A stretch of 64,000 bases of DNA from an uncultured Muribaculum sp. (GTDB lineage Bacteria; Bacteroidota; Bacteroidia; Bacteroidales; Muribaculaceae): assembly GCA_910578785.1 (NCBI GenBank), contig CAJTSJ010000004.1, positions 1 through 64,000 of the forward strand. Reading direction: 5' to 3'. The translations under genes were made by a program, and so were the position numbers. The number at the start of each line of letters is the position of its first letter. The first letter of the stretch is position 1. Below the pieces are notes generated by a model. It made no database searches. It was given only the letters and a program-made list of their open reading frames with translations, and was not told where the DNA came from. Shown piece by piece: positions 17,157 through 26,091 of the stretch.

Positions 17157-18404
17157 ATGAACATCTACGACACCCTATCCGCCGCCCGTCGCGCTTCGCT
17201 GTCGCTGCTGCAGATTCCTGAAGAACGCATCAACGCGCTGCTCGAAGCCATAGCCGACGCGGCCGTGGCACATACGCCATATATTCTCGAAGAAAACGCC
17301 CGGGACCTGGCGCTCATGTCGCCCGACGACCCTAAATACGACCGTCTGCGCCTGACAGAGGAGCGCATACGAGGCATAGCCTCCGACATCCGCCACGTGG
17401 CAAAGCTCCCGTCGCCCCTTGTCGACATCGAGCGCCGCGCCTTGCCCAACGGACTGCGCCTGACCAAACGCGCCGTGCCGTTCGGAGTGATAGGCGTTAT
17501 CTACGAAGCGCGCCCCAACGTCAGCTTCGACGTGGCCTCGCTCTGCCTGAAGTCGGGCAACGCCTGCGTGCTGAAAGGCGGAAGCGACGCCGACCGGTCA
17601 AACCGCGCCATCGTCGGGGGCATAAGCGACGTTCTCGACAATTTCGGACTGCCGCGCGAAGCCGTCACCCTGCTTCCGAGCACACGCGAAGCCACGTCCG
17701 AACTGCTCCACGCCCGCGGCCTGGTCGACCTGCTCATTCCGCGCGGAAGCTCCGCCCTGATCAACTTCGTCCGCGAAAACGCCCGCATACCGGTCATCGA
17801 GACCGGAGCCGGAGTGTGCCACACATATTTCAGCCACACCGCCGACCTCGCCAAAGGGCGCGCCATAGTCAACAACGCCAAGACGCGCCGCGTGAGCGTG
17901 TGCAACGCCCTCGACTGTCTGCTCATTGACCGGTCAAGGCTGGCCGACCTCGCCGAAGTCTGCGCCCCCCTGGCCGACAGCCACGTAGTCATATACGCCG
18001 ACCCGCAGGCCCGCGAAGCCCTGTCAGGGTCATACCCTTCGGAACTGCTCCGCGAAGCCGACGAGTCGAGCTTCGGCACCGAATTTCTCGGCTACTCCAT
18101 GGCGGTCAAGACCGTCTCCGGCGTTGACGAAGCCATAGCCCACATAGCCCGCTACGGCTCCGGCCACAGCGAGAGCATCGTCACCGAGAGCGAGGCCGAT
18201 GCACGACAGTTCACGCTCCTTGTCGACGCCGCCTGCGTCTATGTCAACGCGCCCACATCGTTCACCGACGGAGCGCAGTTCGGACTCGGAGCCGAGATAG
18301 GCATCAGCACCCAGAAGCTCCACGCCCGCGGCCCAATGGCCCTGCACGAGATGACCACCTACAAATGGATCATCGAAGGCGACGGCCAGACCCGCCCCGC
18401 CTGA
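17157..18404 (+). CDS. proA: glutamate-5-semialdehyde dehydrogenase
   Basis: Reduces glutamyl 5-phosphate to glutamate semialdehyde, which cyclises to the substrate of ProC. From 17157 it has 415 residues; an earlier in-frame ATG at 17133 would overlap proB and add eight unconserved residues. The ALDH-fold catalytic cysteine lies in ETGAGVCHTYF, and the conserved FGVIGVIYEARPNV and GAQFGLGAEIGIST segments are present. Last gene of the operon; a hairpin beyond the stop (18432-18460) overlaps the end of the convergent gene. Confidence 0.95.
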   Translation: MNIYDTLSAARRASLSLLQIPEERINALLEAIADAAVAHTPYILEENARDLALMSPDDPKYDRLRLTEERIRGIASDIRHVAKLPSPLVDIERRALPNGLRLTKRAVPFGVIGVIYEARPNVSFDVASLCLKSGNACVLKGGSDADRSNRAIVGGISDVLDNFGLPREAVTLLPSTREATSELLHARGLVDLLIPRGSSALINFVRENARIPVIETGAGVCHTYFSHTADLAKGRAIVNNAKTRRVSVCNALDCLLIDRSRLADLAEVCAPLADSHVVIYADPQAREALSGSYPSELLREADESSFGTEFLGYSMAVKTVSGVDEAIAHIARYGSGHSESIVTESEADARQFTLLVDAACVYVNAPTSFTDGAQFGLGAEIGISTQKLHARGPMALHEMTTYKWIIEGDGQTRPA

Positions 18405-18426
18405 CCACACACCGCTTCACTCGGAA

Positions 18427-20370
18427 TTATTTTTGTCCGCAGAAGCTCTCTGCGGACAAATCCATATTGAAAAGTTGCCGGCCATCAACACAGACAAACA
18501 CCTGCTCTTCACGACCTTTTGTGAGATTACGCAACCATAAGACCGCATTTTTCGGAACCGCAAACTCAACAGAATGTCCTTGTGCAGTTTTCACTCCAAG
18601 AGATTTCCATACCACACAATCATAACACAGCAACTCATATTCCTGACCCGGCCATACATAGTTGTCATCGTTGCGGGCAGATAAAGCCACCATACCCACA
18701 GGCTTATTATCCTCATTTTTAAATATAATACGGTTACGTTCAGAAGAAAATATGTAGTACGACAGGATATCTCCGTCCGTCACCCTTGATTCAGCCTCGT
18801 CAATTGATGAACAAATCGGCATATTAATGACATCCGGGCATTGTTCATCACTAAAAAACTTAATTTCCGCCAATTGAAACACGCCAGAATCATACGAAGG
18901 CGATATTTTATAATACTTATATACTCTTGACGCCTCTGGATACACGATATGGAAATTGTCTTCAAGATGACTTTGGAACTCATATAATGTCGTCCATCCT
19001 TCTTCGGAAATCATATCGCCACCCTCAATCTTCATACCGACAACTCCGGCTGTCATCCATTCCACAAGTTGTGGTCTCACAGGCATCTTACGTGTCAGTT
19101 TAACCGTTTCATTTGCAGCAAAATCCGGCTTGAACACAAATATCTCTCCATCTTCAAGAACCATAAAGGCATCTCCACAGGGGACGATATCACGTTTATC
19201 GGCACTATATACAAGCGGGAAATATATGACATACGGTTCCAAATCCTCATACCTCACCTTGCCACTCCACATTTTTTTGCCAAAATCCACCGCTTCTATA
19301 CCGGAAGGAGTAAAAATTCCCAAATAAAATTCATTCCCCACATCATCAAGCACGTCCATGTCTACTCGATTATGTCCGAAATATTCCGATGTGACATCTT
19401 TCATCCGAAGATTCTTTAGATATGCCGGAGCATGAATGTGGTGTTCAATAGCCCTCTTTCTGCCATCGGAAATGCCATACATATATCTATATACCTTCCC
19501 TTTTTTGCGGTAATCGGGATAATCAGCCTTCCGGTCGGGTTTTCGGGAGCCTACATCAAAGGGGATGAATCGCTCCGTCAAATTATCATACAGGACATTC
19601 CACCTATGACTACCTCCGTTGTCAGGCGACACAAGAAATCCGTCAATTGCCACAGGAATGCCACAAGCACGCATGGCATATAAAGTTCTGTCACAATCGT
19701 CCACGCAATTGCCGGCCCTGATGTTGAGCAATGACAGCGCGTCGCGGTGAGGTTTGGATATATCGTCATTAAATCTATATTCTTCCGCCCCGAGTCGTTC
19801 GGCCACTATACAAGCCGCATCAACGACATCAGACACTTCGTCAAGCGAACCACCAAAATGGGCTTTGTAAGCATCACGCCAGTCTGTCATCATTTCGTCA
19901 TCCACCCTATACGGAAGCAAAAGCTCCATAAAATCCGATTTAGACATCGACTTGTTCCATGGACGCATGCGCCAATCATCGATTGCACGAGTTATATTGT
20001 CCATCAAATAGTCGGCACTGACACTCTCCAAATCATAAGCTTTCTTTCGCGCCACATAGTCGTACTCAACCCAACATCGCCTTCCATCAGGATATATTTC
20101 CCATGACTCCTGACAGCCCAAAGGATTCAACAAAGAATCCATCAGTTCGTAAGTTCTCTTTTCATAAGACCCCAAGCCGGGCATATTACCGACAAGAAAC
20201 TTTCCTGCTAACAATTCATCACCTTCCAATGATAATAGAAAACACTCTAATTTCATCCTATTTTCTCCCGAAAGCAACAATGCATTTTCCAATTTATCAT
20301 CTTTTTTGCATGAACAAATAATTGAGACAGCAACTATCGCCAATAGGCTCCTGAAAATATAACCATTCAT
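18427..20370 (-). CDS. transglutaminase-like lipoprotein
   Basis: An exported 647-residue lipoprotein of unknown function. The signal peptide ends in a lipobox (ICSC, Cys20 region). A transglutaminase-like fold occupies about residues 190-290 with a complete candidate triad: Cys222 (GNCVDDCD), His255 (GSHRWN) and Asp272 (FIPFD). The C-terminal half looks like beta-sandwich domains. Such proteins are often amidases or cysteine proteases acting on peptides or glycoproteins; the substrate is unknown. It has its own promoter (20417-20448) and is transcribed away from the papain-like lipoprotein gene at 20584. Confidence 0.75.
   Translation of the reverse strand: MNGYIFRSLLAIVAVSIICSCKKDDKLENALLLSGENRMKLECFLLSLEGDELLAGKFLVGNMPGLGSYEKRTYELMDSLLNPLGCQESWEIYPDGRRCWVEYDYVARKKAYDLESVSADYLMDNITRAIDDWRMRPWNKSMSKSDFMELLLPYRVDDEMMTDWRDAYKAHFGGSLDEVSDVVDAACIVAERLGAEEYRFNDDISKPHRDALSLLNIRAGNCVDDCDRTLYAMRACGIPVAIDGFLVSPDNGGSHRWNVLYDNLTERFIPFDVGSRKPDRKADYPDYRKKGKVYRYMYGISDGRKRAIEHHIHAPAYLKNLRMKDVTSEYFGHNRVDMDVLDDVGNEFYLGIFTPSGIEAVDFGKKMWSGKVRYEDLEPYVIYFPLVYSADKRDIVPCGDAFMVLEDGEIFVFKPDFAANETVKLTRKMPVRPQLVEWMTAGVVGMKIEGGDMISEEGWTTLYEFQSHLEDNFHIVYPEASRVYKYYKISPSYDSGVFQLAEIKFFSDEQCPDVINMPICSSIDEAESRVTDGDILSYYIFSSERNRIIFKNEDNKPVGMVALSARNDDNYVWPGQEYELLCYDCVVWKSLGVKTAQGHSVEFAVPKNAVLWLRNLTKGREEQVFVCVDGRQLFNMDLSAESFCGQK
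18432..18460. terminator. hairpin at the convergent 3' ends of proA and the transglutaminase-like gene
   Basis: Perfect 12-base arms, TTTGTCCGCAGA (18432-18443) and TCTGCGGACAAA (18449-18460), with a five-base loop. The stem lies inside the last codons of the minus-strand gene. U-runs are poor on both sides. Confidence 0.5.
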
Positions 20371-20416
20371 TTTCTCTCGATATGACTACTTTTGAATTTA
20401 ATCTAATTATTTATCA

Positions 20417-20448
20417 CAAATATAGACATTCCCATTCATAATATCAAA
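20417..20448 (-). promoter_or_regulatory. promoter of the transglutaminase-like lipoprotein gene
   Basis: On the minus strand TTTG (20445-20448), 20 bases, TATATTTG (20417-20424): exact Bacteroidetes pattern. Confidence 0.65.
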
Positions 20449-20486
20449 CAATCAGCATGCTTTATCTTTTTTTTTCAAACTTTCAT

Positions 20487-20517
20487 TTTGCAATTCATAA
20501 ATTAATAATTACCTTTG
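20487..20517 (+). promoter_or_regulatory. promoter of the accessory cluster
   Basis: TTTG (20487-20490), 19 bases, TACCTTTG (20510-20517). Transcription would start near 20524, giving a leader of about 60 bases that contains the 25-base repeat at 20553-20577. No comparable promoter was seen before the later genes of the cluster, so they may share this one. Confidence 0.65.
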
Positions 20518-20552
20518 TGCCATCAAAAACTTATCCATAACACAAAATTCAA

Positions 20553-20577
20553 AATTATCAAACTTTAAACCAATCAT
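20553..20577 (+). repeat. 25-base leader repeat, copy 1
   Basis: Identical to 23783-23807. It ends six bases before the start of the papain-like lipoprotein gene. Confidence 0.85.
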
Positions 20578-20583
20578 TAGGAC

Positions 20584-21309
20584 ATGAAACTGTTTAAACT
20601 GACAATTATGGCTATAATTGCCGTAATTCTGACATTCACCTACTCATGCCAGCAGGAATCCCTCATCGAGCAAGACTACTCCGACATGCCTTACCTTTCG
20701 CTCCCCGAAAGCACTGACTTCGACAACCTCTCACAGAGCGAAATGCAGACAATAATGGACGCATTTGAGCGCATGGGCATTCACGAAGACAGCGACGGTC
20801 TGCTCCAACTCAAACCACGCTCCGGATGGGAAGTCAATGTATCGGAAGAAATCTTTGAATTTTTCAAACGGATGACAGACAACACCAATGCGCAAATAAC
20901 AGCTGGGGTAACACTCTCTCGTAGCGGTCAATTAAACGAGAGTGAAAATCCTGGAGCATATCAAACCGATTGTTTAGCTCGGTCAATTTCAGCCGCATTA
21001 GGATCGAATTCATCATCTGATATCGATGCATGGATTAGATATAAATATGGTAATGATGGTGTTCCCCCTGAAAATGTAATTGATGTATTAAATTATTTTT
21101 TCAATGGAAGAGTGGCAACCATTAATCCATCACAAATACCAAATAACTCGGTATTGGGGAACAAATTTATTGTGATAATTGACGAGGCTCATGCTGTTAA
21201 TGGCTACGGAATATCAAATGGATGGATAACCTGCCGTGATTACCAACAAGGAGGCGCATATGTGACGTATTCTTCAGACAGAATCTCGCAAATGTACATG
21301 TACTACTAA
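20584..21309 (+). CDS. papain/C39-like lipoprotein with composite base composition
   Basis: An unrecognised 241-residue lipoprotein (lipobox YSC, Cys22). The C-terminal part carries Cys130 (TDCLARS), His203 (EAHAVNGYG) and Asp219 (CRDYQQGG) in the order of a papain/C39-like cysteine peptidase, so a peptidase or related transferase activity is plausible. Hand counts give about 53 percent GC at 20641-20820 but about 38 percent at 20941-21300: the leader and N-terminal domain match the chromosome while the catalytic half does not. The next gene, 12 bases on, is also AT-rich. This is what a swapped C-terminal module would look like. Peptidase assignment is tentative; no homologue is recognised. 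Confidence 0.6.
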   Translation: MKLFKLTIMAIIAVILTFTYSCQQESLIEQDYSDMPYLSLPESTDFDNLSQSEMQTIMDAFERMGIHEDSDGLLQLKPRSGWEVNVSEEIFEFFKRMTDNTNAQITAGVTLSRSGQLNESENPGAYQTDCLARSISAALGSNSSSDIDAWIRYKYGNDGVPPENVIDVLNYFFNGRVATINPSQIPNNSVLGNKFIVIIDEAHAVNGYGISNGWITCRDYQQGGAYVTYSSDRISQMYMYY

Positions 21310-21321
21310 TTAGTTGAATTT

Positions 21322-22035
21322 ATGAAACGTCATTTAATCATCATCTCAACTATCGGAATTTGGACATCTTCATTTGCACAAGGCACGGGCAACGAATCAT
21401 ACGACGAAATGCTAAAGATGAACGATACTGAATTTTACAAACCAACCGGATTCCATGAACTAACCATTGAGAAGATTGACACATTAGCAATTAACCCCAA
21501 TTACGTGCCAAAATATGGTTGGCCATACCGTAATATCGGATGGACTTATCCGTTCGGGCTTGAATCAGACGCATCTGACTGCGTATTTCTCTATCCCACA
21601 GTATTCCCGAATATGATACAAGTTAGCAATGTCATAGAGGATGAATTACAGGCATTCCGAGCAGATTCCGATTTAGACATAAGCAGACTTATAACAAGAT
21701 ATAGCACGTCAGGATACACGGCCAATGCTGATTCTATTTTTGTTTACGACTTTGAGCTAAAAGTACCTTATCGAGGGGTTTATACCCACGTTATAGGGAT
21801 TTGTCTACGGAAATATGCCCACGGAAGCCTATTGATGAAAATGCTTCTTAATGACAGCGGAATGGCCAAAAAAGACAAATATTTAAGCCAACTTATTAAT
21901 TCCGTCAAATATGGGAACACAACTCTGAATCTTGCAATAGAAGAAGAACAACAAATAAAAGAATCCGGCGACTATTTTTTTAAGCCTCGACAAAAAAACG
22001 TATGGGTCAAGCCCAAAGAAGGTTACATAAATTGA
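21322..22035 (+). CDS. secreted protein, member 1 of a five-paralogue family
   Basis: A 237-residue exported protein of unknown function (signal peptide ending SSFAQ). Family landmarks, in order: INPNY, GWTYPFGLESD, VIEDELQA, a degenerate ANADS (TANADS), RKYAH and SVKYGN. It lies 12 bases after the papain-like lipoprotein gene and two sampled 60-base stretches are about 41 percent GC. It is closest to member 4 (25358), sharing the final eight residues KPKEGYIN encoded by a 28-base exact DNA repeat. A periplasmic partner or immunity-type role for the preceding gene is only a hypothesis. Confidence 0.7.
   Translation: MKRHLIIISTIGIWTSSFAQGTGNESYDEMLKMNDTEFYKPTGFHELTIEKIDTLAINPNYVPKYGWPYRNIGWTYPFGLESDASDCVFLYPTVFPNMIQVSNVIEDELQAFRADSDLDISRLITRYSTSGYTANADSIFVYDFELKVPYRGVYTHVIGICLRKYAHGSLLMKMLLNDSGMAKKDKYLSQLINSVKYGNTTLNLAIEEEQQIKESGDYFFKPRQKNVWVKPKEGYIN
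22008..22035 (+). repeat. 28-base repeat at the 3' end of family member 1
   Basis: Identical to 26053-26080, including the stop codon. Exact DNA identity between genes whose upstream coding parts have diverged suggests recent duplication or gene conversion. Confidence 0.85.
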
Positions 22036-22071
22036 GTAGCATATTTATGCAATATAATCGACAAGTAAATC

Positions 22072-22124
22072 TACCGACATTGTATCAAGGACAGCAATCA
22101 GCTTTTTTTGGCATAATGTCGGTA
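22072..22124 (+). repeat. long-loop inverted repeat before the O-antigen-ligase-like gene
   Basis: TACCGACATT (22072-22081) and AATGTCGGTA (22115-22124) pair perfectly around a 33-base loop, in the 110-base gap between family member 1 and the membrane protein gene. Could be a leader structure or operator; no T-run follows. Confidence 0.4.
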
Positions 22125-22145
22125 TTCTAATCAAATCTTCGGACA

Positions 22146-23738
22146 ATGATGGAATTAACAATCAGTAAATCCTGGCTGAAAGCGCTGACCGGCTTAATCA
22201 AAAGCACGGTAACGACGGAAAGCATTCTGTTTGCCTCGGTTCTTGCCATAGCCATATTCGGATGGTCTGATTCCATGGTTGACAGGCACATATCTCCCAA
22301 ACAGCTTTATACTGCCTGGGTGACATCGGTTGCCGTTATTGTTCTTGGGGTAAAATATCTTGCGACCCGCAATTTATCAATGGATTTCACCGCCATATGC
22401 CTAATCATCATAACATTATGCACCGGTGAAGCCATTTATGCCATCGGTCAGCGATTCAATCTCTTCACTCCGAACTTTTACTATACCGTAACGGGGCACT
22501 TCGACAATCCAGCCGGACTTATGTCATGTCTGTGCGCCGGAATTCCATTCACATTATACCTTTATGACAAGGGGAAAATATGCAAGATAATGTCATCGAC
22601 ATGTGCTTCAATCATATTTACCGCTTTAATTCTTTCCGAATCGCGGACGGGAATAATATGTGCATCGGCTCTTTTAGCCTACATGATAATGGGGAAAGCA
22701 GGATTTCCGATAAAAAAACGCACCGCCATAGCATTTGCCGCCATCGTATTGATGGCGACCATAGGCTACTATCTGAAAAAAGATTCGGCTGACGGCCGCA
22801 TTCTGATATGGCAATGCGCACTTGACATGATACGCGACACTCCGCTGACCGGATTCGGAGGCGATGCCTTCCAAAGATTATACATGAACTATCAGGCCGA
22901 CTGGCTCACAAGACATCAGGACAGTCCGATGGCCATGCTTGCGGACAATGCCGCATCACCGTTCAACGAGTACATACATCTGTATATATGCTATGGAATC
23001 GCAGGAATCACAACATTAGCCATTTTGACCGCACTCTTAATCCGTGCATATAGAAAACGTCCGTCGAGAGAAAAAGTTACAGCCGTTCTGGCTCTCGCAT
23101 GTATAGGATTCACATGTATGTTCTCCTATCCGCTCAGATACCCGTCTACATGGATAGTTTTTGCAGTATGTGTTTACACCCTTTTTTGTGACTTAAAAAT
23201 TGTCGGCAAGCGACACTTTAACAACGTGATATGTCTGGCATGTATCACAATATCCATAGTATCGACAATAAGGCTACATGACCGTATTAAGTCGGAATGG
23301 CGTTGGAATGAGGCATCCAAGTTCAAGCACACGGAAGCATATGAAAGACTTATGCCTAAATTTGCCGACAACCCATACTTCCTTTACAACTACGCAGTCA
23401 TACTGTATGAAAAAGGATTTACGGACAAAAGTCTTGACACGGCAATTCGCTGCGACAAGTATATAGCCAACTACGACCTCGAACTTCTGTTGGGCGACAT
23501 CTATTTCGACAAAGGGGACTACGAAATGTCCGAAAATCACTATCTGCGGGCTTCGCATATGTGTCCCTGCCGATTCGTTCCACTAAACCAACTTTATGAT
23601 TTATACATCAAAACCGACAGAAACGCGGAAGCAATCTCTGTAGCACGACATGCGGCCGACATGCCCCTAAAAATAAAATCCCGGACAGCCATACAGATAC
23701 GGTATAAAATGAAAAAGGCTCTCGGACTAATCAAGTGA
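22146..23738 (+). CDS. O-antigen ligase-like polytopic membrane protein with TPR tail
   Basis: A 530-residue inner-membrane protein. About ten hydrophobic segments fill residues 20-400, with the Wzy/WaaL/PglL-type periplasmic loop: SESRTG, GRILIWQCALDMI, TGFGGDAF and the conserved FNEYIHLYICYGIAG. Residues about 400-530 form TPR-like helical repeats (YNYAVILYEKGFTDKS, GDIYFDKGDYEMSENHY). The superfamily transfers polyprenyl-linked glycans onto lipid A, polysaccharides or proteins; the acceptor is unknown here. Its position between two members of a secreted paralogue family, without other glycan genes, is unusual. Met2 is an equally good start. Confidence 0.75.
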   Translation: MMELTISKSWLKALTGLIKSTVTTESILFASVLAIAIFGWSDSMVDRHISPKQLYTAWVTSVAVIVLGVKYLATRNLSMDFTAICLIIITLCTGEAIYAIGQRFNLFTPNFYYTVTGHFDNPAGLMSCLCAGIPFTLYLYDKGKICKIMSSTCASIIFTALILSESRTGIICASALLAYMIMGKAGFPIKKRTAIAFAAIVLMATIGYYLKKDSADGRILIWQCALDMIRDTPLTGFGGDAFQRLYMNYQADWLTRHQDSPMAMLADNAASPFNEYIHLYICYGIAGITTLAILTALLIRAYRKRPSREKVTAVLALACIGFTCMFSYPLRYPSTWIVFAVCVYTLFCDLKIVGKRHFNNVICLACITISIVSTIRLHDRIKSEWRWNEASKFKHTEAYERLMPKFADNPYFLYNYAVILYEKGFTDKSLDTAIRCDKYIANYDLELLLGDIYFDKGDYEMSENHYLRASHMCPCRFVPLNQLYDLYIKTDRNAEAISVARHAADMPLKIKSRTAIQIRYKMKKALGLIK

Positions 23739-23782
23739 CAACGAATCACCTCCACATATCTATCAATGCGTACAACGTTCAT

Positions 23783-23807
23783 AATTATCAAACTTTAAAC
23801 CAATCAT
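23783..23807 (+). repeat. 25-base leader repeat, copy 2
   Basis: Identical to 20553-20577. It lies 11 bases before family member 2 without the promoter found at copy 1, as if a leader-plus-gene unit had been copied. Confidence 0.85.
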
Positions 23808-23818
23808 ATCCGAAGATT

Positions 23819-24595
23819 ATGAGAAGACATGTAATCATCATTACCACCATTGTTCTTGGTTTTATATCGCCCAGCTTTGGGCAGGACAATGCTTTGTCAA
23901 ATCTGTACGGTGTGAACGCCGACAGCCTCAGTACCGACGTATACATCACGCGGCCACATGGATTCAACCGGGCTGTAAAGGTGACCAGCTTCGAGTATCT
24001 GTTAAGCATAAACCCCGACTATCAGCCTTCAAACGCCATCCGCGAAGGAGAACGTCGTATCAGCATGCCGGCAGTCCTGCTTTTCAGCGACGATGAAGAG
24101 TCGGTGATTTTCTACGAGGGCCTCGACATCATATCCCCCGCAATAAACAGGAAATGGGTGACAGAAGAAATTCAGGTAGCCCTCGGCGATGAAACCGTCG
24201 ATGTCAGCGACAGCATCAAAGTCTTATCCCGCAAGGAAGAGATGGCCGGTTATGCAAATGCCGATTCGGCATACATATACAGGCTGACGCTTCCGCAACC
24301 GTACCTCAACAAATACCGGCACTGTTTGGGAGTGAACTTATGCAAATACGCCCATCCGGCCATACGTGTAAGGATTCTGATGACCGACAACGGACTTGGC
24401 AAAGCCGACGAACATCTATCGGAATTGATGAAGACCATTCGCTACGGCAACGAAGTCCCGGAAGAGGGCATAATCCGCGAAAAGAACTGGCGCGACATGC
24501 AAAAACATATAGAGGAACATGGCCCGTGCATCCACATACGCCAGGCCCGCGAGAATATGAACCAAAAGAAAGCCAAACAAGCGCAACAACATTAA
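23819..24595 (+). CDS. secreted protein, member 2 of the five-paralogue family
   Basis: From 23819 the product has 258 residues and a clean signal peptide (MRRHVIII...SFGQ); the longer in-frame start at 23735 would place 28 residues ahead of it. Landmarks: INPDY, EEIQVALGD, YANADS, CKYAHP, TIRYGN. It ends differently from member 1, with HGPCIHIRQAREN shared with member 5 (26092) and encoded by a 34-base near-identical repeat. Function unknown; expected in the periplasm. The 25-base leader repeat precedes it. Confidence 0.7.
   Translation: MRRHVIIITTIVLGFISPSFGQDNALSNLYGVNADSLSTDVYITRPHGFNRAVKVTSFEYLLSINPDYQPSNAIREGERRISMPAVLLFSDDEESVIFYEGLDIISPAINRKWVTEEIQVALGDETVDVSDSIKVLSRKEEMAGYANADSAYIYRLTLPQPYLNKYRHCLGVNLCKYAHPAIRVRILMTDNGLGKADEHLSELMKTIRYGNEVPEEGIIREKNWRDMQKHIEEHGPCIHIRQARENMNQKKAKQAQQH
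24522..24555 (+). repeat. 34-base repeat in the 3' part of family member 2
   Basis: Matches 26782-26815 with a single difference (c/t). Encodes the shared GPCIHIRQARE segment. Confidence 0.85.
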
Positions 24596-24605
24596 TAATT
24601 GCACC

Positions 24606-25322
24606 ATGTACAAATTGCTCTCAATCCTTGCAATCATTGTCCCATTTGCTGTAAGCGCGCAGAATTATACATTCAGTGAATATCAAAGAGATGCAAACGA
24701 TGTGGATGTACATATTGACAAGCCCGATGGTTTCAATTGCCTGTCAGATACGTCGTCAGAAATCCGCAATCCGTTGACCCTCGACATAAATCCGGAGTTC
24801 AGGATTCCGGGATGCGGACACCATTACCCCACGATAGGATGGATTTATTCGGCGATATTTGAATCGGACAATAAAGACGCTCTGTTGATGTATCCCGGAT
24901 TGTTTAAATATCTCGCCCCGCTCGACCATCTCATCGAGCAGGAGATACAGGCTTCCAATTCCGACCACGGTCTCGATGTCCGCCCATACCTGACTACAAT
25001 CGCCAAGGAAGACATGACCCAATATGCCAATGCCGACACCGTTATCATCTACGAATTCGACATAAAGGGGAAGCCTGTGCTTGGCAGGTACAACCACTGT
25101 ATCGGAATATATACCCGCAAATACGCCCACCCAAACTTGGGGCTTAAGATAATTACCAACAGTATTGGCCCGGCAAAAAAGGACGAATATATAAAGACAA
25201 TGCTTAAAAGTGTACGCTACGGCAACGACGTATCAGCAGAAGGCAAGAAATGGGAGCAGGATTACCCCGGAGCCATAACAATACTATCGCAGAGTCCGCG
25301 TCCATCATCACATCAACATTAA
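24606..25322 (+). CDS. secreted protein, member 3 of the five-paralogue family
   Basis: A 238-residue exported protein of unknown function, signal peptide ending VSAQ. Landmarks: INPEF, GWIYSAIFESD, LIEQEIQASNSD, YANADT, RKYAHP, SVRYGN. Its C-terminus (PGAITILSQS) is unlike both tail types seen in the other four members. It follows member 2 after ten bases and precedes member 4 by 35, so the array is probably one transcript. Confidence 0.7.
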   Translation: MYKLLSILAIIVPFAVSAQNYTFSEYQRDANDVDVHIDKPDGFNCLSDTSSEIRNPLTLDINPEFRIPGCGHHYPTIGWIYSAIFESDNKDALLMYPGLFKYLAPLDHLIEQEIQASNSDHGLDVRPYLTTIAKEDMTQYANADTVIIYEFDIKGKPVLGRYNHCIGIYTRKYAHPNLGLKIITNSIGPAKKDEYIKTMLKSVRYGNDVSAEGKKWEQDYPGAITILSQSPRPSSHQH

Positions 25323-25357
25323 CCCCAAAGATATCCACCATAAATCATCTTAACAAC

Positions 25358-26080
25358 ATGAAACATCGCTTAATAGCCTTGCCAATTCTAATTTTCGGAA
25401 TTTGGATGTCATCATTCGGACAAAAGGCAAGTAATAAATCATATCATGATATATTGAAAGAAAACGACATAACTCTAAATCTGCCATCAGGCTTTAAACT
25501 GACGGATTTGGGCAAAGACAACCCGATTGGACTTCCCATAAACCCCGGTTATACGCCTAAATATGGTTTCTCAGGCAGAAATATCGGCTGGACATACTCG
25601 CTTGGATTGAAATCGGAAGAGGAAGATTGCGTCTTATTGTATTCCACGGTCGTACCGCAATTTGTGTCACTGTCAAGCATTATTGAAGACGAAGTCCAAG
25701 CATCAATGTCAGATTCCGACCTCGACATATCGGATTATATCAAAATGGTGACAGACTCAGACATGACGGAGTACGCCAATGCCGACACAGTTTTGATTTA
25801 TGACCTGCAATTAAAAGAGCCGTTCTTAGGGAAATATACCAATGCCACCGGTATTTATCTCCAAAAATACGCACATCCGGCCATGTTGCTTAAAGTACTG
25901 ATGGACGATGAAGGCATAAAAAACAAGACACAATATATCAAGACGATTCTCGGCTCCATAAAATACGGTGATTCAGCCACGCCAGAAGGTTTGGCCGGCG
26001 AAAAAAGCTTTCATACACCAATCAAATTCCCCCGCCCCAAAAGCCCCGGAGGCAAGCCCAAAGAAGGTTACATAAATTGA
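25358..26080 (+). CDS. secreted protein, member 4 of the five-paralogue family
   Basis: From 25358 the product has 240 residues with a signal peptide ending SSFGQ; the longer frame from 25250 overlaps member 3 and lacks a signal, so it is rejected. Landmarks: INPGY, RNIGWTYSLGLKS, IIEDEVQASMSD, YANADT, QKYAHP, SIKYGD. It is the close relative of member 1 (RNIGWTY, KYGxxxRNIGW, tail KPKEGYIN with a 28-base exact DNA repeat). Function unknown. Confidence 0.7.
   Translation: MKHRLIALPILIFGIWMSSFGQKASNKSYHDILKENDITLNLPSGFKLTDLGKDNPIGLPINPGYTPKYGFSGRNIGWTYSLGLKSEEEDCVLLYSTVVPQFVSLSSIIEDEVQASMSDSDLDISDYIKMVTDSDMTEYANADTVLIYDLQLKEPFLGKYTNATGIYLQKYAHPAMLLKVLMDDEGIKNKTQYIKTILGSIKYGDSATPEGLAGEKSFHTPIKFPRPKSPGGKPKEGYIN
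26053..26080 (+). repeat. 28-base repeat at the 3' end of family member 4
   Basis: Identical to 22008-22035, including the stop codon. Confidence 0.85.
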
Positions 26081-26091
26081 TTCGAGTTTAG

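Noticed and set aside
22107..22124. Sigma-54-like TTGGCAT before the O-antigen-ligase-like gene
   Set aside because: The -12 position reads GT rather than GC and TTGC is absent, so it does not meet the consensus.
25250..25357. Longer start for paralogue 4
   Set aside because: It overlaps the preceding paralogue out of frame and would mask the signal peptide that begins at 25358.
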